In this document: piece after piece, positions 34,930-42,862 of the stretch
Layout of the letters: every line of letters starts with the position of its first letter
Position numbering within the stretch: the first letter of the stretch is position 1
Assembly (NCBI GenBank): GCA_016124855.1
Contig: WGMX01000043.1
Span: 1-64,000, forward strand
Reading direction: 5' to 3'
Length of the DNA: 64,000 nucleotides
Source of the DNA: Anaerolineaceae bacterium
GTDB lineage: Bacteria > Chloroflexota > Anaerolineae > Aggregatilineales > Phototrophicaceae
Translations under genes and position numbers: made by a program
Notes under the pieces: generated by a model
Told to the model about the DNA's origin: nothing
The model's database searches: none
What the model saw: the letters and a program-made list of their open reading frames with translations, nothing else

Positions 34930-37368
34930 ATGTTTAAGAGTTACATTTCCAAAGATGAACGCGCTGATGCAGATCGTAAATTACCACGTTTATTGGTAGA
35001 AGGTCTTCTTTTAGGCGGTACTGGATTGGGCGTCTTGGCGTTGATCTTTGAGATTGCAGCGGACGCTTTTAGTGTCGCGGCCTATCAGACTTTATTGGCG
35101 ATTCATGGTGCTGCGGGACAGCATCAAATTGCAATTCTTGCGTTCATCGCCTTATCAATCCTCTTGTTTCTCGGCATAGTACCCGCATACAAAGCTGGGG
35201 CCTATTTACGCCCGAATGCCGGCGGTAGTGGACCATTGGTTGAAGCGATTGGTCCACCCCGGCTGCGTCCCCTCTCATGGATCGGAACTAGCTTCTTCTT
35301 CTTGGATGCCATACTCACCATCATTATTAGCTCAATTTCTGCCGCCGATGTGACAATGCTGCTCTATCCAGAAATGGCAGCCTATCGAATTGTTCTGGCA
35401 GAGGCATTCGCCTTCTTCATTATGGCTGTTCTGGTTGCCTTGGGTCCGAAGCGCGCTGTTCCATTGTTCTTGATCGGGGGCGGCGCATTCACGATTTTTA
35501 CCCTTGTGGCACTATCGTTTGTGGGAACCTCTGCTGCGGGTAATCCAGAATGGGCTTTCTTTACCGACGGCATTGTTAATCGCTTACAAGCGACGGGCGT
35601 TGTGCAGCATGTCATTCGCGCCCAGCAAGATATTCCCGTAATCGGCAGTGTGATTTTCTTCCAGTTATTCTTTCGCTCAATGTCCAGTGCGATGCTTGGG
35701 TTTTCGGGATACGAAGTTATTCCAGCCAGTGGTAAACACGCTGCTCGTCCGAAGTGGAAAGTGATCAACACGGCGTTAACGCTTGCCGCTGTTTTTTTGA
35801 TTGGTACCGGTGTTATTCAGCTATATGCGGCACAGCAGTGGAAAATTCCGGCTACCGAAGGCTATAGCACTCTGTTGATTGAATATGAAATTGTTGCCGC
35901 ACAGACTTTTGGACGTGGTGTTAAACCAGACGAAGTTGTCATCACCGATACAGATCGCCTTGAAGCGACCGAAATATATGACCAACTGCTTCAGGATCGC
36001 GCAGCAGCCGAATTAGGCGGTAATGAGCATCCTGAGACCGATGAACTCTCAACCATGTCCAGAGATGACTATATTGACTTGCTTGCCCATGACATTTCTT
36101 TTGCAAGGACGGTGAACGCGGCGACAAATGGCACGCGTGGGGAAACCTTCTTATTTATTGCGGGTGTTCTGCTGGCAATTATCTTGTTGTTGGCTCAAGG
36201 AGGTGGTTATGTCGGCGGTGCTGCCGTCGCGGCCAATGCTGCCCGCCTTGGTCGTTTACCCAGCTTCTTTGCCGATGATCGGATCGGCATTGCCGTGATA
36301 TGGGGTGCCGCAGCCGTATTAATTCCCATCATCCGTGAAGTTGTAGTGGTTGAATCCTATTATGCCTTCGGCTTTGTCAGTGCTTTTGTCATTACCAGTA
36401 CCAGTGTATTTTTTGTGCGAAATGACGCCCTTCAGGCACGCGGTATCGAACCCGGTTCACCCGAAGCCCGGTCATTACGTTTTGCCGGACTGCGTGGCAT
36501 GGTCGCCAGTTACATTATGGCGATTGTACTGATTACCCAGAAAACGGATGCGCTCCTCATTATTGCACTTGCAGGTGCCATTATTACTTTGTTTCAAATC
36601 TACATCGCTCATGGCAGTCTCAAATCTAGGAATGAAGGGCCGCAGACGCTCCCGTTTCCCGCGGGCACTGCCCAGCCTGACTACCTGAATGGTGTGCATC
36701 GCGCGCACGATCAAGCACGTCAGCGGGGTATTTCAGATGCTCTCCAAGACTTAATTAACACAAGAGCGATTGCAAAGTTCAATGTAGACCCTGAACGCAT
36801 TATTCAGTTGGTCAGATATTTACACAATGTGAATCCAGCGCTGGTAAATGGTCATTCAGATAATGGTCATGATGAGCGTGTTAAAGAGCCAAGCAGTGAC
36901 CTCGAATTGACCTATGAAAAAGCCTATGCTGAACGCGATCACTTGCTTGATCAAATTGAGTACTATTCACACTACGGCATTTTTACATTTATCTTTAACT
37001 ATCACCGCAACTGGGTTGATCTCGACTATGGACGTGACGAATTCATGGTTCAGCAGGCGATGTTAGATATCTTGTTCCCACTCACGCCCCATGATGAAAT
37101 TTGGGCGCAGTATAACGCCTTTGAACCCCAACATCTGCCTGAATCCATTTGGCAGTTTAGCCGCGAACGATACCGCTGGGCAAAAGATCAGTGGCCTAAT
37201 TTGAATGGTCGCCTAACAACCATCTGGACTTTACAGGAACTTGGATTATTACCAAACGAAGTCGACGTGAAAACGATTATCGCGGTAGCTGGAGGAAAGC
37301 AGTTCAAAATGGTTAAGGTGCGTACACAACACAACAGTCATGATAATTCGGAACCGGGGACACCGTAG
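34930..37368 (+). CDS. APC-type amino-acid permease with long soluble C-terminus
   Basis: Protein of 812 residues. The first ~590 carry about twelve membrane segments with an APC-superfamily look (glycine-rich GAYLRPNAGGSGPLVEAIG, and FRSMSSAMLGFSGYEVIPAS). A hydrophilic loop of roughly 100 acidic residues interrupts the segments (VKPDEVVITDTDRLEATEI region). The last ~220 residues are soluble, with HDQARQRGISDALQDLINTR and KAYAERDHLLDQIEYYSHYG, and match nothing I recognize. It probably imports amino acids or related cations, and the tail may be regulatory. The start has AAGGA upstream. It is preceded by a structured leader and is not obviously in an operon. Confidence 0.65.
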   Translation: MFKSYISKDERADADRKLPRLLVEGLLLGGTGLGVLALIFEIAADAFSVAAYQTLLAIHGAAGQHQIAILAFIALSILLFLGIVPAYKAGAYLRPNAGGSGPLVEAIGPPRLRPLSWIGTSFFFLDAILTIIISSISAADVTMLLYPEMAAYRIVLAEAFAFFIMAVLVALGPKRAVPLFLIGGGAFTIFTLVALSFVGTSAAGNPEWAFFTDGIVNRLQATGVVQHVIRAQQDIPVIGSVIFFQLFFRSMSSAMLGFSGYEVIPASGKHAARPKWKVINTALTLAAVFLIGTGVIQLYAAQQWKIPATEGYSTLLIEYEIVAAQTFGRGVKPDEVVITDTDRLEATEIYDQLLQDRAAAELGGNEHPETDELSTMSRDDYIDLLAHDISFARTVNAATNGTRGETFLFIAGVLLAIILLLAQGGGYVGGAAVAANAARLGRLPSFFADDRIGIAVIWGAAAVLIPIIREVVVVESYYAFGFVSAFVITSTSVFFVRNDALQARGIEPGSPEARSLRFAGLRGMVASYIMAIVLITQKTDALLIIALAGAIITLFQIYIAHGSLKSRNEGPQTLPFPAGTAQPDYLNGVHRAHDQARQRGISDALQDLINTRAIAKFNVDPERIIQLVRYLHNVNPALVNGHSDNGHDERVKEPSSDLELTYEKAYAERDHLLDQIEYYSHYGIFTFIFNYHRNWVDLDYGRDEFMVQQAMLDILFPLTPHDEIWAQYNAFEPQHLPESIWQFSRERYRWAKDQWPNLNGRLTTIWTLQELGLLPNEVDVKTIIAVAGGKQFKMVKVRTQHNSHDNSEPGTP

Positions 37369-37490
37369 TAAAAAACGGCAATCTCGTAAATAACGCAAAA
37401 CTGTGTCTCCATCGAAGCCAGATTCTACTGCCCGTGTGATAATTCATATGGACACGATTGTGGCAAGTTGCCAAAAAAATCTAGCAAAGA

Positions 37491-37532
37491 TTAAGAACAT
37501 TTCCTGTCTGAATCAGGTTTGAATGTTCTTAA
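37491..37532 (+). repeat. Nested inverted repeat downstream of the permease
   Basis: An eleven-base perfect inverted repeat (TTAAGAACATT at 37491–37501, AATGTTCTTAA at 37522–37532) encloses an inner CCTG/CAGG stem. It lies between the permease stop and the next start, so it may be a terminator lacking a T-run or an operator of the downstream gene. Confidence 0.45.
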
Positions 37533-37574
37533 AATGAGACTATCAATCCAAACATCTAAGACAGGATGCGATAA

Positions 37575-38006
37575 ATGCGCTACGGCTCATTTTACGACTT
37601 GCGACAGGTTACGGACGAATTGATATTTGTGAAGTGGCACAAAACGGCTAACAGTCAAACCCAACCTGAGACTGTTTACATTGATGATCTCCGTAAACGT
37701 CTGAATATGTCGCCGCATCCACTGTATTTTCTCTCTGACTTGCGGCAGGGGCGTATAATCGATGTGGGCATCATCCAAAAATTAGGCAGCTTGACCCACC
37801 ATCCAAATTACGGTGGTGGTTCTGCTTTTAGTGAGGACGTGGTTTCGAGTATGGTCGTCGGCATCTTCTCAAAGTTTGCGACTGCCGAAAAAGGCACTTC
37901 TGTATTTTATAAAAACATTAATGAAGCGCTAGCCTATCTCGAGGCGCTTAAACCCCATGTCACGACCTCAATTGATTGGCAAACATTTATTGCGAGTTTG
38001 GGATGA
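37575..38006 (+). CDS. Unknown cytoplasmic protein, 143 residues
   Basis: A soluble protein with no signal peptide or membrane segment. It has a beta-rich N-terminus (GSFYDLRQVTDELIFVKW), a middle segment HPLYFLSDLRQGRIIDVGII, and a C-terminal helix (NINEALAYLEALKP). The pattern of a strand–helix domain followed by LSSM/VVGIF resembles STAS-like or SpoIIAA-like small domains often found in Chloroflexota, but this is only a resemblance. A long inverted repeat precedes it and a strong bidirectional terminator follows. I cannot assign a function. Confidence 0.6.
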   Translation: MRYGSFYDLRQVTDELIFVKWHKTANSQTQPETVYIDDLRKRLNMSPHPLYFLSDLRQGRIIDVGIIQKLGSLTHHPNYGGGSAFSEDVVSSMVVGIFSKFATAEKGTSVFYKNINEALAYLEALKPHVTTSIDWQTFIASLG

Positions 38007-38031
38007 GTTTTTCTGTGAATTTACGAGGTTG

Positions 38032-38068
38032 AAAAAATAAAGCGCTCACTAAGAGCGCTTTATTTTTT
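38032..38068. terminator. Strong bidirectional terminator
   Basis: A sixteen-base perfect stem (38032–38047 with 38053–38068) around an ACTAA loop, A-rich on the left and T-rich on the right. It sits between the 143-residue gene and the convergent DUF3048 gene and can end both transcripts. Confidence 0.9.
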
Positions 38069-38084
38069 AGTGTTCCTCTACGAT

Positions 38085-39443
38085 TTATCCCGCTGAGTCA
38101 CTGCTGTCGAGTGCATTCGCGTCAATCGTGGGTGTTGCCTGATTAGCAATGGCGGTCGCCGTACCGACCATATCCGCTTTTGTAGTGTTGATGAACACAT
38201 CGCCAAAGCCACGCACAACCGATACCCAACTCCGCCCCGGTTTGACCATCATCGGTATATTGTTGCCATAAACCAGTTGTAAAGCTGAACCCGGTTCTTT
38301 GTCCTTGCGTCGCCAGTATCCTTGGAAAACCTGACCATCACGCAGTAGATAAGCGCGTCCTTGATCCCAAAGTTCAATCTGGATGGAAAGATACTTCACA
38401 CCGGGGTCAAAAATATCAGGATGATCGTTGTGCGGCACTTCCAGAATGATCAGGTCATCCGCCCACAATTGTTTACCGTCCCTGGCATCCATGTGTGGTA
38501 CACCATCCGAGAAGCGCAAATAATGACCCGTTGCTTCGTCATACTGCCAGCGAGCATCGGCTTGTCCGTACCAATCAATGTAGGCTTCGGCGGCAGGTTG
38601 TCCGCCCGCATCCGGTGTTGGATTAAATGCCAAGCCTCGCGCTTTGTAACCTGTGTTCACATTGCGGCGGGTTGCCTTTGCCCATATCAGATTGGTGTCG
38701 AGGAACAGCGTATGTTCAAATGGCAAATCGCCTTTGGGGAAGCGGCAGAAACCCGCATCCTCGCAGTTGTCACCCTTCAATGGCGAGAACGTCTGATACA
38801 CAAAATCGGACGACAGGATCAGTTTTTGGATTGGGGCGCTTGTACCGGAATATGCCAGAAGCGCGTTATACATCGGCACAAGTTCCAGATCAATCAGTCG
38901 CGCGCTGCGTACGGATCCCACATGATCCGGCGCGTTATTGCGGAAAATTGCCGCGAATCGGGTCACGCCGCCTTCAGTTTCATACTCCCATACCATATCT
39001 GCTTGGTTGACTCCAGTTTGAGGACGCACGATCGGCGGGTAGTTTGAAATCTTGACGATCAGATTGCGCCGCTCTTTTGCGGCCTGACTTGGATATTCCT
39101 GTCCGGTCAATGGGTTGATATTCTCTGGGTAGCTGAACGGGCCATTAGGCGTAGGCGTGGGCGAAGGGGTATCCGTCGCCGTTGGAGTTGCTGTAGGCGT
39201 AAAGCTGGCCGTAGCCGTGGCCGTCGGCGTATTCGTCGCAGTAGGTGTGCGGCTGGGCGTGGATGTTGGCCCGGCAGGTGTATTGGTGGCAAAATCAAAA
39301 ACGGTGGGCTTCGGCGTATTCGTTCCCGGCAGCGTCACCTGTAGCAGATTGACACGGCTTAATGCCACACCGGGTAAACCCACCAGAACAAAGGCAGCCA
39401 ATAAAGTTGTCAATGCAAAACCGATTGTTCGGCGCATACTCAT
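38085..39443 (-). CDS. Secreted DUF3048 (YerB-like) protein with TPT linker
   Basis: Protein of 452 residues starting MSMRRTIGFALTTLLAAF, a signal peptide or membrane anchor. Residues about 50–115 are a Thr/Pro/Ala linker of TPTAT-type repeats, as in other secreted Chloroflexota proteins. The body is DUF3048, recognizable by NINPLTGQEYP, KISNYPPIVRPQTGVNQADMV, GVTRFAAIFRN and VGSVRSARLIDLEL. The family is extracytoplasmic and of uncertain function, possibly cell-envelope linked. The ATG at 39443 has GAGG upstream; earlier codons in frame are unlikely. It converges with the unknown gene at 37575. Confidence 0.85.
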   Translation of the reverse strand: MSMRRTIGFALTTLLAAFVLVGLPGVALSRVNLLQVTLPGTNTPKPTVFDFATNTPAGPTSTPSRTPTATNTPTATATASFTPTATPTATDTPSPTPTPNGPFSYPENINPLTGQEYPSQAAKERRNLIVKISNYPPIVRPQTGVNQADMVWEYETEGGVTRFAAIFRNNAPDHVGSVRSARLIDLELVPMYNALLAYSGTSAPIQKLILSSDFVYQTFSPLKGDNCEDAGFCRFPKGDLPFEHTLFLDTNLIWAKATRRNVNTGYKARGLAFNPTPDAGGQPAAEAYIDWYGQADARWQYDEATGHYLRFSDGVPHMDARDGKQLWADDLIILEVPHNDHPDIFDPGVKYLSIQIELWDQGRAYLLRDGQVFQGYWRRKDKEPGSALQLVYGNNIPMMVKPGRSWVSVVRGFGDVFINTTKADMVGTATAIANQATPTIDANALDSSDSAG

Positions 39444-39614
39444 TAATAACCTCACGCAATCCGATTTAAAACACGGCGGTGGAGTATACGTGTCAGATTT
39501 TAGATTGCACAGGGCTATTTCGTACTTATCCAACTGTGATGTATGATTGCGTAGGTCAATCGTCGTCTAATTCTCATCTTGAGTCGAGCTGTTATATACG
39601 CTTTGGAGGGATTC

Positions 39615-40466
39615 ATGGCAAACCGCCGCGTATTGTTGTCATTAGCGCACCCTGACGATGAAAGTTTTGGTTCAGGCGGGTTGATTGCGCGTTACGTTGC
39701 TGAAGGGGCGGATGTTTACTATATCTGTGCGACCAACGGCGATGTCGGTACCGTCGCACCCGAAAAGCTGGTTGGCTATAACTCGGTCGCGGAACTGCGA
39801 ATAGCCGAATTGGACTGCGCTTCCGAGAAATTAGGTTTCAAAGAAGTGTTCAAGTTTGGTTACCGTGACAGTGGAATGATGTATTCCGAAACCACTAAAG
39901 ACCCGGCTTCTTTGTGGCAGGCCCCGCGTGATGCCGTTGCCAAACGTGTGGTTGAAGTCATTCGCAAGGTCAAACCGCAGGTGGTAATTACCTTTAACAA
40001 GTATGGCGGATATGGACATCCCGACCACATCGCCATTCAACGGGCTACCACCGATGCTTTCAAACTGGCGGGTGATCCCACTTATGAGACGGGACAAGAA
40101 CCCTATCAACCGCAGAAGTTATACTATTCGGCTTTTCCGGCGTTGATGTTCCGTATCAACTTGTTGCGGGTACGCTTGCGCGGCGAAGACCCGCGTCATC
40201 TCGGGCGCAACAAAGACTTTGATATGCTGGCGATTTTGGACAATATGGAGCCTATCCATACGCGGATTGATGTCAAAAATTATCTCGAGGCGTGGGACGA
40301 AGCCAGTGCCTGCCACGACAGCCAACTTGGCGGCGGAATGCCTCGTCTGCCCATGTGGGTTCGACGGAACTTCATGAATAAGCAGAGTCTGACACGTATT
40401 CATCCAGTACCGAGCGCTAATCGAGTGGATGAACACGATTTGTTTACTGGAGTTCAGTTAGATTAG
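39615..40466 (+). CDS. PIG-L (LmbE-type) deacetylase
   Basis: Zinc-dependent N-acetylglucosaminyl deacetylase-family protein of 283 residues. The metal/catalytic motif AHPDDE is at residues 11–16 and the second motif GHPDHIAIQ mid-protein. Related proteins are MshB and BshB in mycothiol and bacillithiol synthesis, and antibiotic deacetylases. GGAGGG precedes the ATG at 39615, so an earlier in-frame start is discarded. A small TPR membrane protein gene follows after three bases. The true substrate is unknown; I see no other thiol-synthesis gene next to it. Confidence 0.88.
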   Translation: MANRRVLLSLAHPDDESFGSGGLIARYVAEGADVYYICATNGDVGTVAPEKLVGYNSVAELRIAELDCASEKLGFKEVFKFGYRDSGMMYSETTKDPASLWQAPRDAVAKRVVEVIRKVKPQVVITFNKYGGYGHPDHIAIQRATTDAFKLAGDPTYETGQEPYQPQKLYYSAFPALMFRINLLRVRLRGEDPRHLGRNKDFDMLAILDNMEPIHTRIDVKNYLEAWDEASACHDSQLGGGMPRLPMWVRRNFMNKQSLTRIHPVPSANRVDEHDLFTGVQLD

Positions 40467-40469
40467 CCT

Positions 40470-40856
40470 ATGGCAAATGCCGAAGCCGATTCACGCATTG
40501 ATCGTTTGATGGATGCCATCGAACTGGTCAAATCTGATCATCGCCATGAAGCCATCAGCATCCTGCGGGAATTGATCCGTGAGGATAATGACTTTGAGGA
40601 TGCATGGCTGTGGATGAGTGTGGCGGTCGAGTCTCTTGACCAGAGTTCGATTTGCTTGGATAACGTGTTGCGAGTAAACCCCGGTAACTTCAATGCGGCG
40701 ACTGCCCTTCATCGTATCCGCAGTCCCGAAATGGAAATGGAAAAGCGTCGCGGACGGATTCGCATGTATCGAGATTTAGCTTTTAGTCTGTTGTGGCTGC
40801 TTGTGGTGGTTTTGCTTTACACGCTGTTGTTCACGTTCCTGAATGTAAAGGCGTAG
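40470..40856 (+). CDS. Small TPR protein with C-terminal membrane anchor
   Basis: Protein of 128 residues. The N-terminal part is one to two TPR-like helical pairs (HEAISILRELIREDNDFEDA, and SSICLDNVLRVNPGNFNAAT). It is followed by a basic stretch (EKRRGRIRMYRD) and a membrane segment near the C-terminus (LLWLLVVVLLYTLLFTFL), making it tail-anchored with the TPR part in the cytoplasm. It starts three bases after the PIG-L gene and is therefore coupled to it. It overlaps the convergent PstS-like gene by 26 bases. Confidence 0.7.
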   Translation: MANAEADSRIDRLMDAIELVKSDHRHEAISILRELIREDNDFEDAWLWMSVAVESLDQSSICLDNVLRVNPGNFNAATALHRIRSPEMEMEKRRGRIRMYRDLAFSLLWLLVVVLLYTLLFTFLNVKA

Positions 40857-41658
40857 GCAGCGGCGCATAGCGCAAGCCAACAATACGTTGACCGTCTGGC
40901 CCTTGAATCCAACCTACAAAATCGCGGTAGACGTTTTGGGGTTCTGTCATGCCAACGATGTATAGGTTAGAACGCAGCGGGTACGTATTGTCGTAAACAG
41001 TCGCAGGGGTCGGAAGAATGCCGTCAACTGCTATGGCTTTCACACTTGAGTTGACATAACTCATCGACACATAACCGATGCTTCCCGTTAAAGCGGATAC
41101 GCTGCTCATCATTGCCGCACTGGATGGCGCGATTTGAGCGGATTGTGTGGTCAACCGTTCACCGAGAAGCAGCTTTTCAAATTCGGCGCGGGTACTGCTG
41201 CCGTCTTCACGGCTGATTATGGTTACGGGCGTATCATTGCCACCGATTTCGCTCCATCGGGCAACATGCCCTAAGTACACGCTCCGAAGCTGCTCACTGG
41301 TCAATCCATCTATTGGATTTTTAGGATGTGTAATCAAGGCGATGCCGTCCTGTCCTATCGGCCAAGCCAGCAGTGAACTGTCGTCGGGCAGGTGACTAGA
41401 GAACAGATAGCCTTCCTTGCCCTTGCTAAACTCATTCAATACCGTCTGGAAACTACCGGTAGTTGTTTCAAAGCTGACATTGGGATGCGTTTCGGCATAC
41501 TGACTGGTGAGATCGTTAAGCAGCGGAATCGTGGCGGTGGTCGCATACAAATGCAGCGTGACTGCGCCATGAGTCGGTGTCGAAGCAGGAGCAACCGGTG
41601 AACTACAGCTTACCAGTGCGAATGTGACCATGACGAGAGTGTGCTTTGGCCGCAACAT
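40831..41658 (-). CDS. PstS-like substrate-binding lipoprotein
   Basis: Protein of 275 residues with leader and lipobox ALVSC, so it is anchored outside the membrane. The body is a periplasmic-binding fold of the phosphate/PstS group: GQDGIALITHPKNPIDGLTSEQLRSVYLG is the usual 'IALVVNPxNPV–L' segment, then ISREDGSSTRAEFEKLL and ALTGSIGYVSMSYV. It probably binds phosphate or another oxyanion for an ABC importer. No pst permease or ATPase genes are next to it, so it is an orphan. It lies four bases after the tgt stop on the same strand and may be transcribed with it. Confidence 0.75.
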   Translation of the reverse strand: MLRPKHTLVMVTFALVSCSSPVAPASTPTHGAVTLHLYATTATIPLLNDLTSQYAETHPNVSFETTTGSFQTVLNEFSKGKEGYLFSSHLPDDSSLLAWPIGQDGIALITHPKNPIDGLTSEQLRSVYLGHVARWSEIGGNDTPVTIISREDGSSTRAEFEKLLLGERLTTQSAQIAPSSAAMMSSVSALTGSIGYVSMSYVNSSVKAIAVDGILPTPATVYDNTYPLRSNLYIVGMTEPQNVYRDFVGWIQGPDGQRIVGLRYAPLPTPLHSGT

Positions 41659-41662
41659 ACGG

Positions 41663-42781
41663 TCATTTTACTCCGATTGCATTACGGTATCGCCCCATAA
41701 ATTCATCAGTATATGCTGATAAATCACCGTTGATAATCGCTTCCCGCATGGCTTCCATATGCCGGATTAGGAATCGGATATTGTGAATACTCAGCAGGTA
41801 AGCCCCAAGAATTTCCTCAGCTCTGAGCAGGTGTCGAATATAGGCACGGGTAAAATTCTTGCAGCAGTAACAATCGCAATCAGGATCAACGGGCGCAGGA
41901 TCGGTTGTATGTACCGCGTTTCGCATATTGACTCGCCCCGTCGGTGTAAACGCTGCTCCGTGCCGTGCCAACCGTGTCGGAATAACACAGTCGAAAATAT
42001 CCACTCCCAGCGCAACACTGTTGACTAAATCATCCGGTTCGCCAACACCCATCAAATAGCGTGGTTTATCTTTTGGCAGCATTGGCTCGGTAAAACCCAG
42101 TGCAGTGTACATTTCAGTTTTGGTTTCGCCAACAGCTAAACCGCCGATGGCATAGCCGGGGAAGTCAAGCCCGCTCAAAAATGATGCCGATTGTGTTCGC
42201 AAATCCTCAAAGATGCCGCCCTGAACAATTCCAAAGAGTGCCTGCCGCTCATCTGAGGGATGTGCTTCCCTGCAGCGGACAGCCCAGCGGCTGGTGCGTT
42301 CAACTGCCCGTTCGACCACTGCCCGATCTTTAGGGGTAGGGCATTGGTCAAAGCACATGATGATATCCGCGCCTAGATTTTGCTGAATTTCCATCGAACG
42401 CTCAGGAGTCAGCCGGTGCTTACTGCCATCGAGATGACTGCGGAAGGTTACGCCTTCGTCATCAATCTTGTTAATTTCTGCCAGACTAAAGACTTGGAAT
42501 CCACCCGAGTCCGTTAACATCGGCCCCGGCCATTGCATGAATTGATGCAGCCCACCCATTTCACGCACCAACTCGGAACCGGGGCGCAAATGCAGATGAT
42601 AAGTATTCGCTAAAACCAAAGAGGCTTTCAGTTCGTGCAGGTCACGTGGAGGAACTGCTTTGACAGTCGCTTGTGTTCCCACTGGAGCAAAAACTGGCGT
42701 GGGAATATCCCCGTGAGGAGTATGTAATATTCCAGCGCGGGCGCGGCCTTGCGTCTTAATTATTTCAAACTCGAATGACAT
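41663..42781 (-). CDS. tgt: tRNA-guanine transglycosylase
   Basis: Tgt of 372 residues exchanges guanine-34 for preQ1 in tRNAs with GUN anticodons. It has the substrate segment MLTDSGGFQVFSLAEI with the conserved Asp, the catalytic region GVDIFDCVIPTRLARHG, and the zinc site CDCYCCKNFTRAYIRHLL with a distal His. Length is standard. AAAGGAAAC precedes the ATG. With queG in the same window it points to a complete queuosine pathway. The promoter is likely the extended -10 in the 81-base gap to the divergent MurF–Alr gene. Confidence 0.95.
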   Translation of the reverse strand: MSFEFEIIKTQGRARAGILHTPHGDIPTPVFAPVGTQATVKAVPPRDLHELKASLVLANTYHLHLRPGSELVREMGGLHQFMQWPGPMLTDSGGFQVFSLAEINKIDDEGVTFRSHLDGSKHRLTPERSMEIQQNLGADIIMCFDQCPTPKDRAVVERAVERTSRWAVRCREAHPSDERQALFGIVQGGIFEDLRTQSASFLSGLDFPGYAIGGLAVGETKTEMYTALGFTEPMLPKDKPRYLMGVGEPDDLVNSVALGVDIFDCVIPTRLARHGAAFTPTGRVNMRNAVHTTDPAPVDPDCDCYCCKNFTRAYIRHLLRAEEILGAYLLSIHNIRFLIRHMEAMREAIINGDLSAYTDEFMGRYRNAIGVK

Positions 42782-42810
42782 TTAAGTATGTTTCCTTTAA
42801 AGACCATGCT

Positions 42811-42819
42811 ATTATAACA
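42811..42819 (-). promoter_or_regulatory. Extended -10 box for tgt
   Basis: The minus strand reads TGTTATAAT, a perfect -10 with the TGn extension, 30 bases upstream of the tgt start. No good -35 is visible, which is common for extended -10 promoters. Confidence 0.45.
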
Positions 42820-42862
42820 TATGAGCCTAAAGTGATATCTTTCCCGGTCAGGATACTGAATT

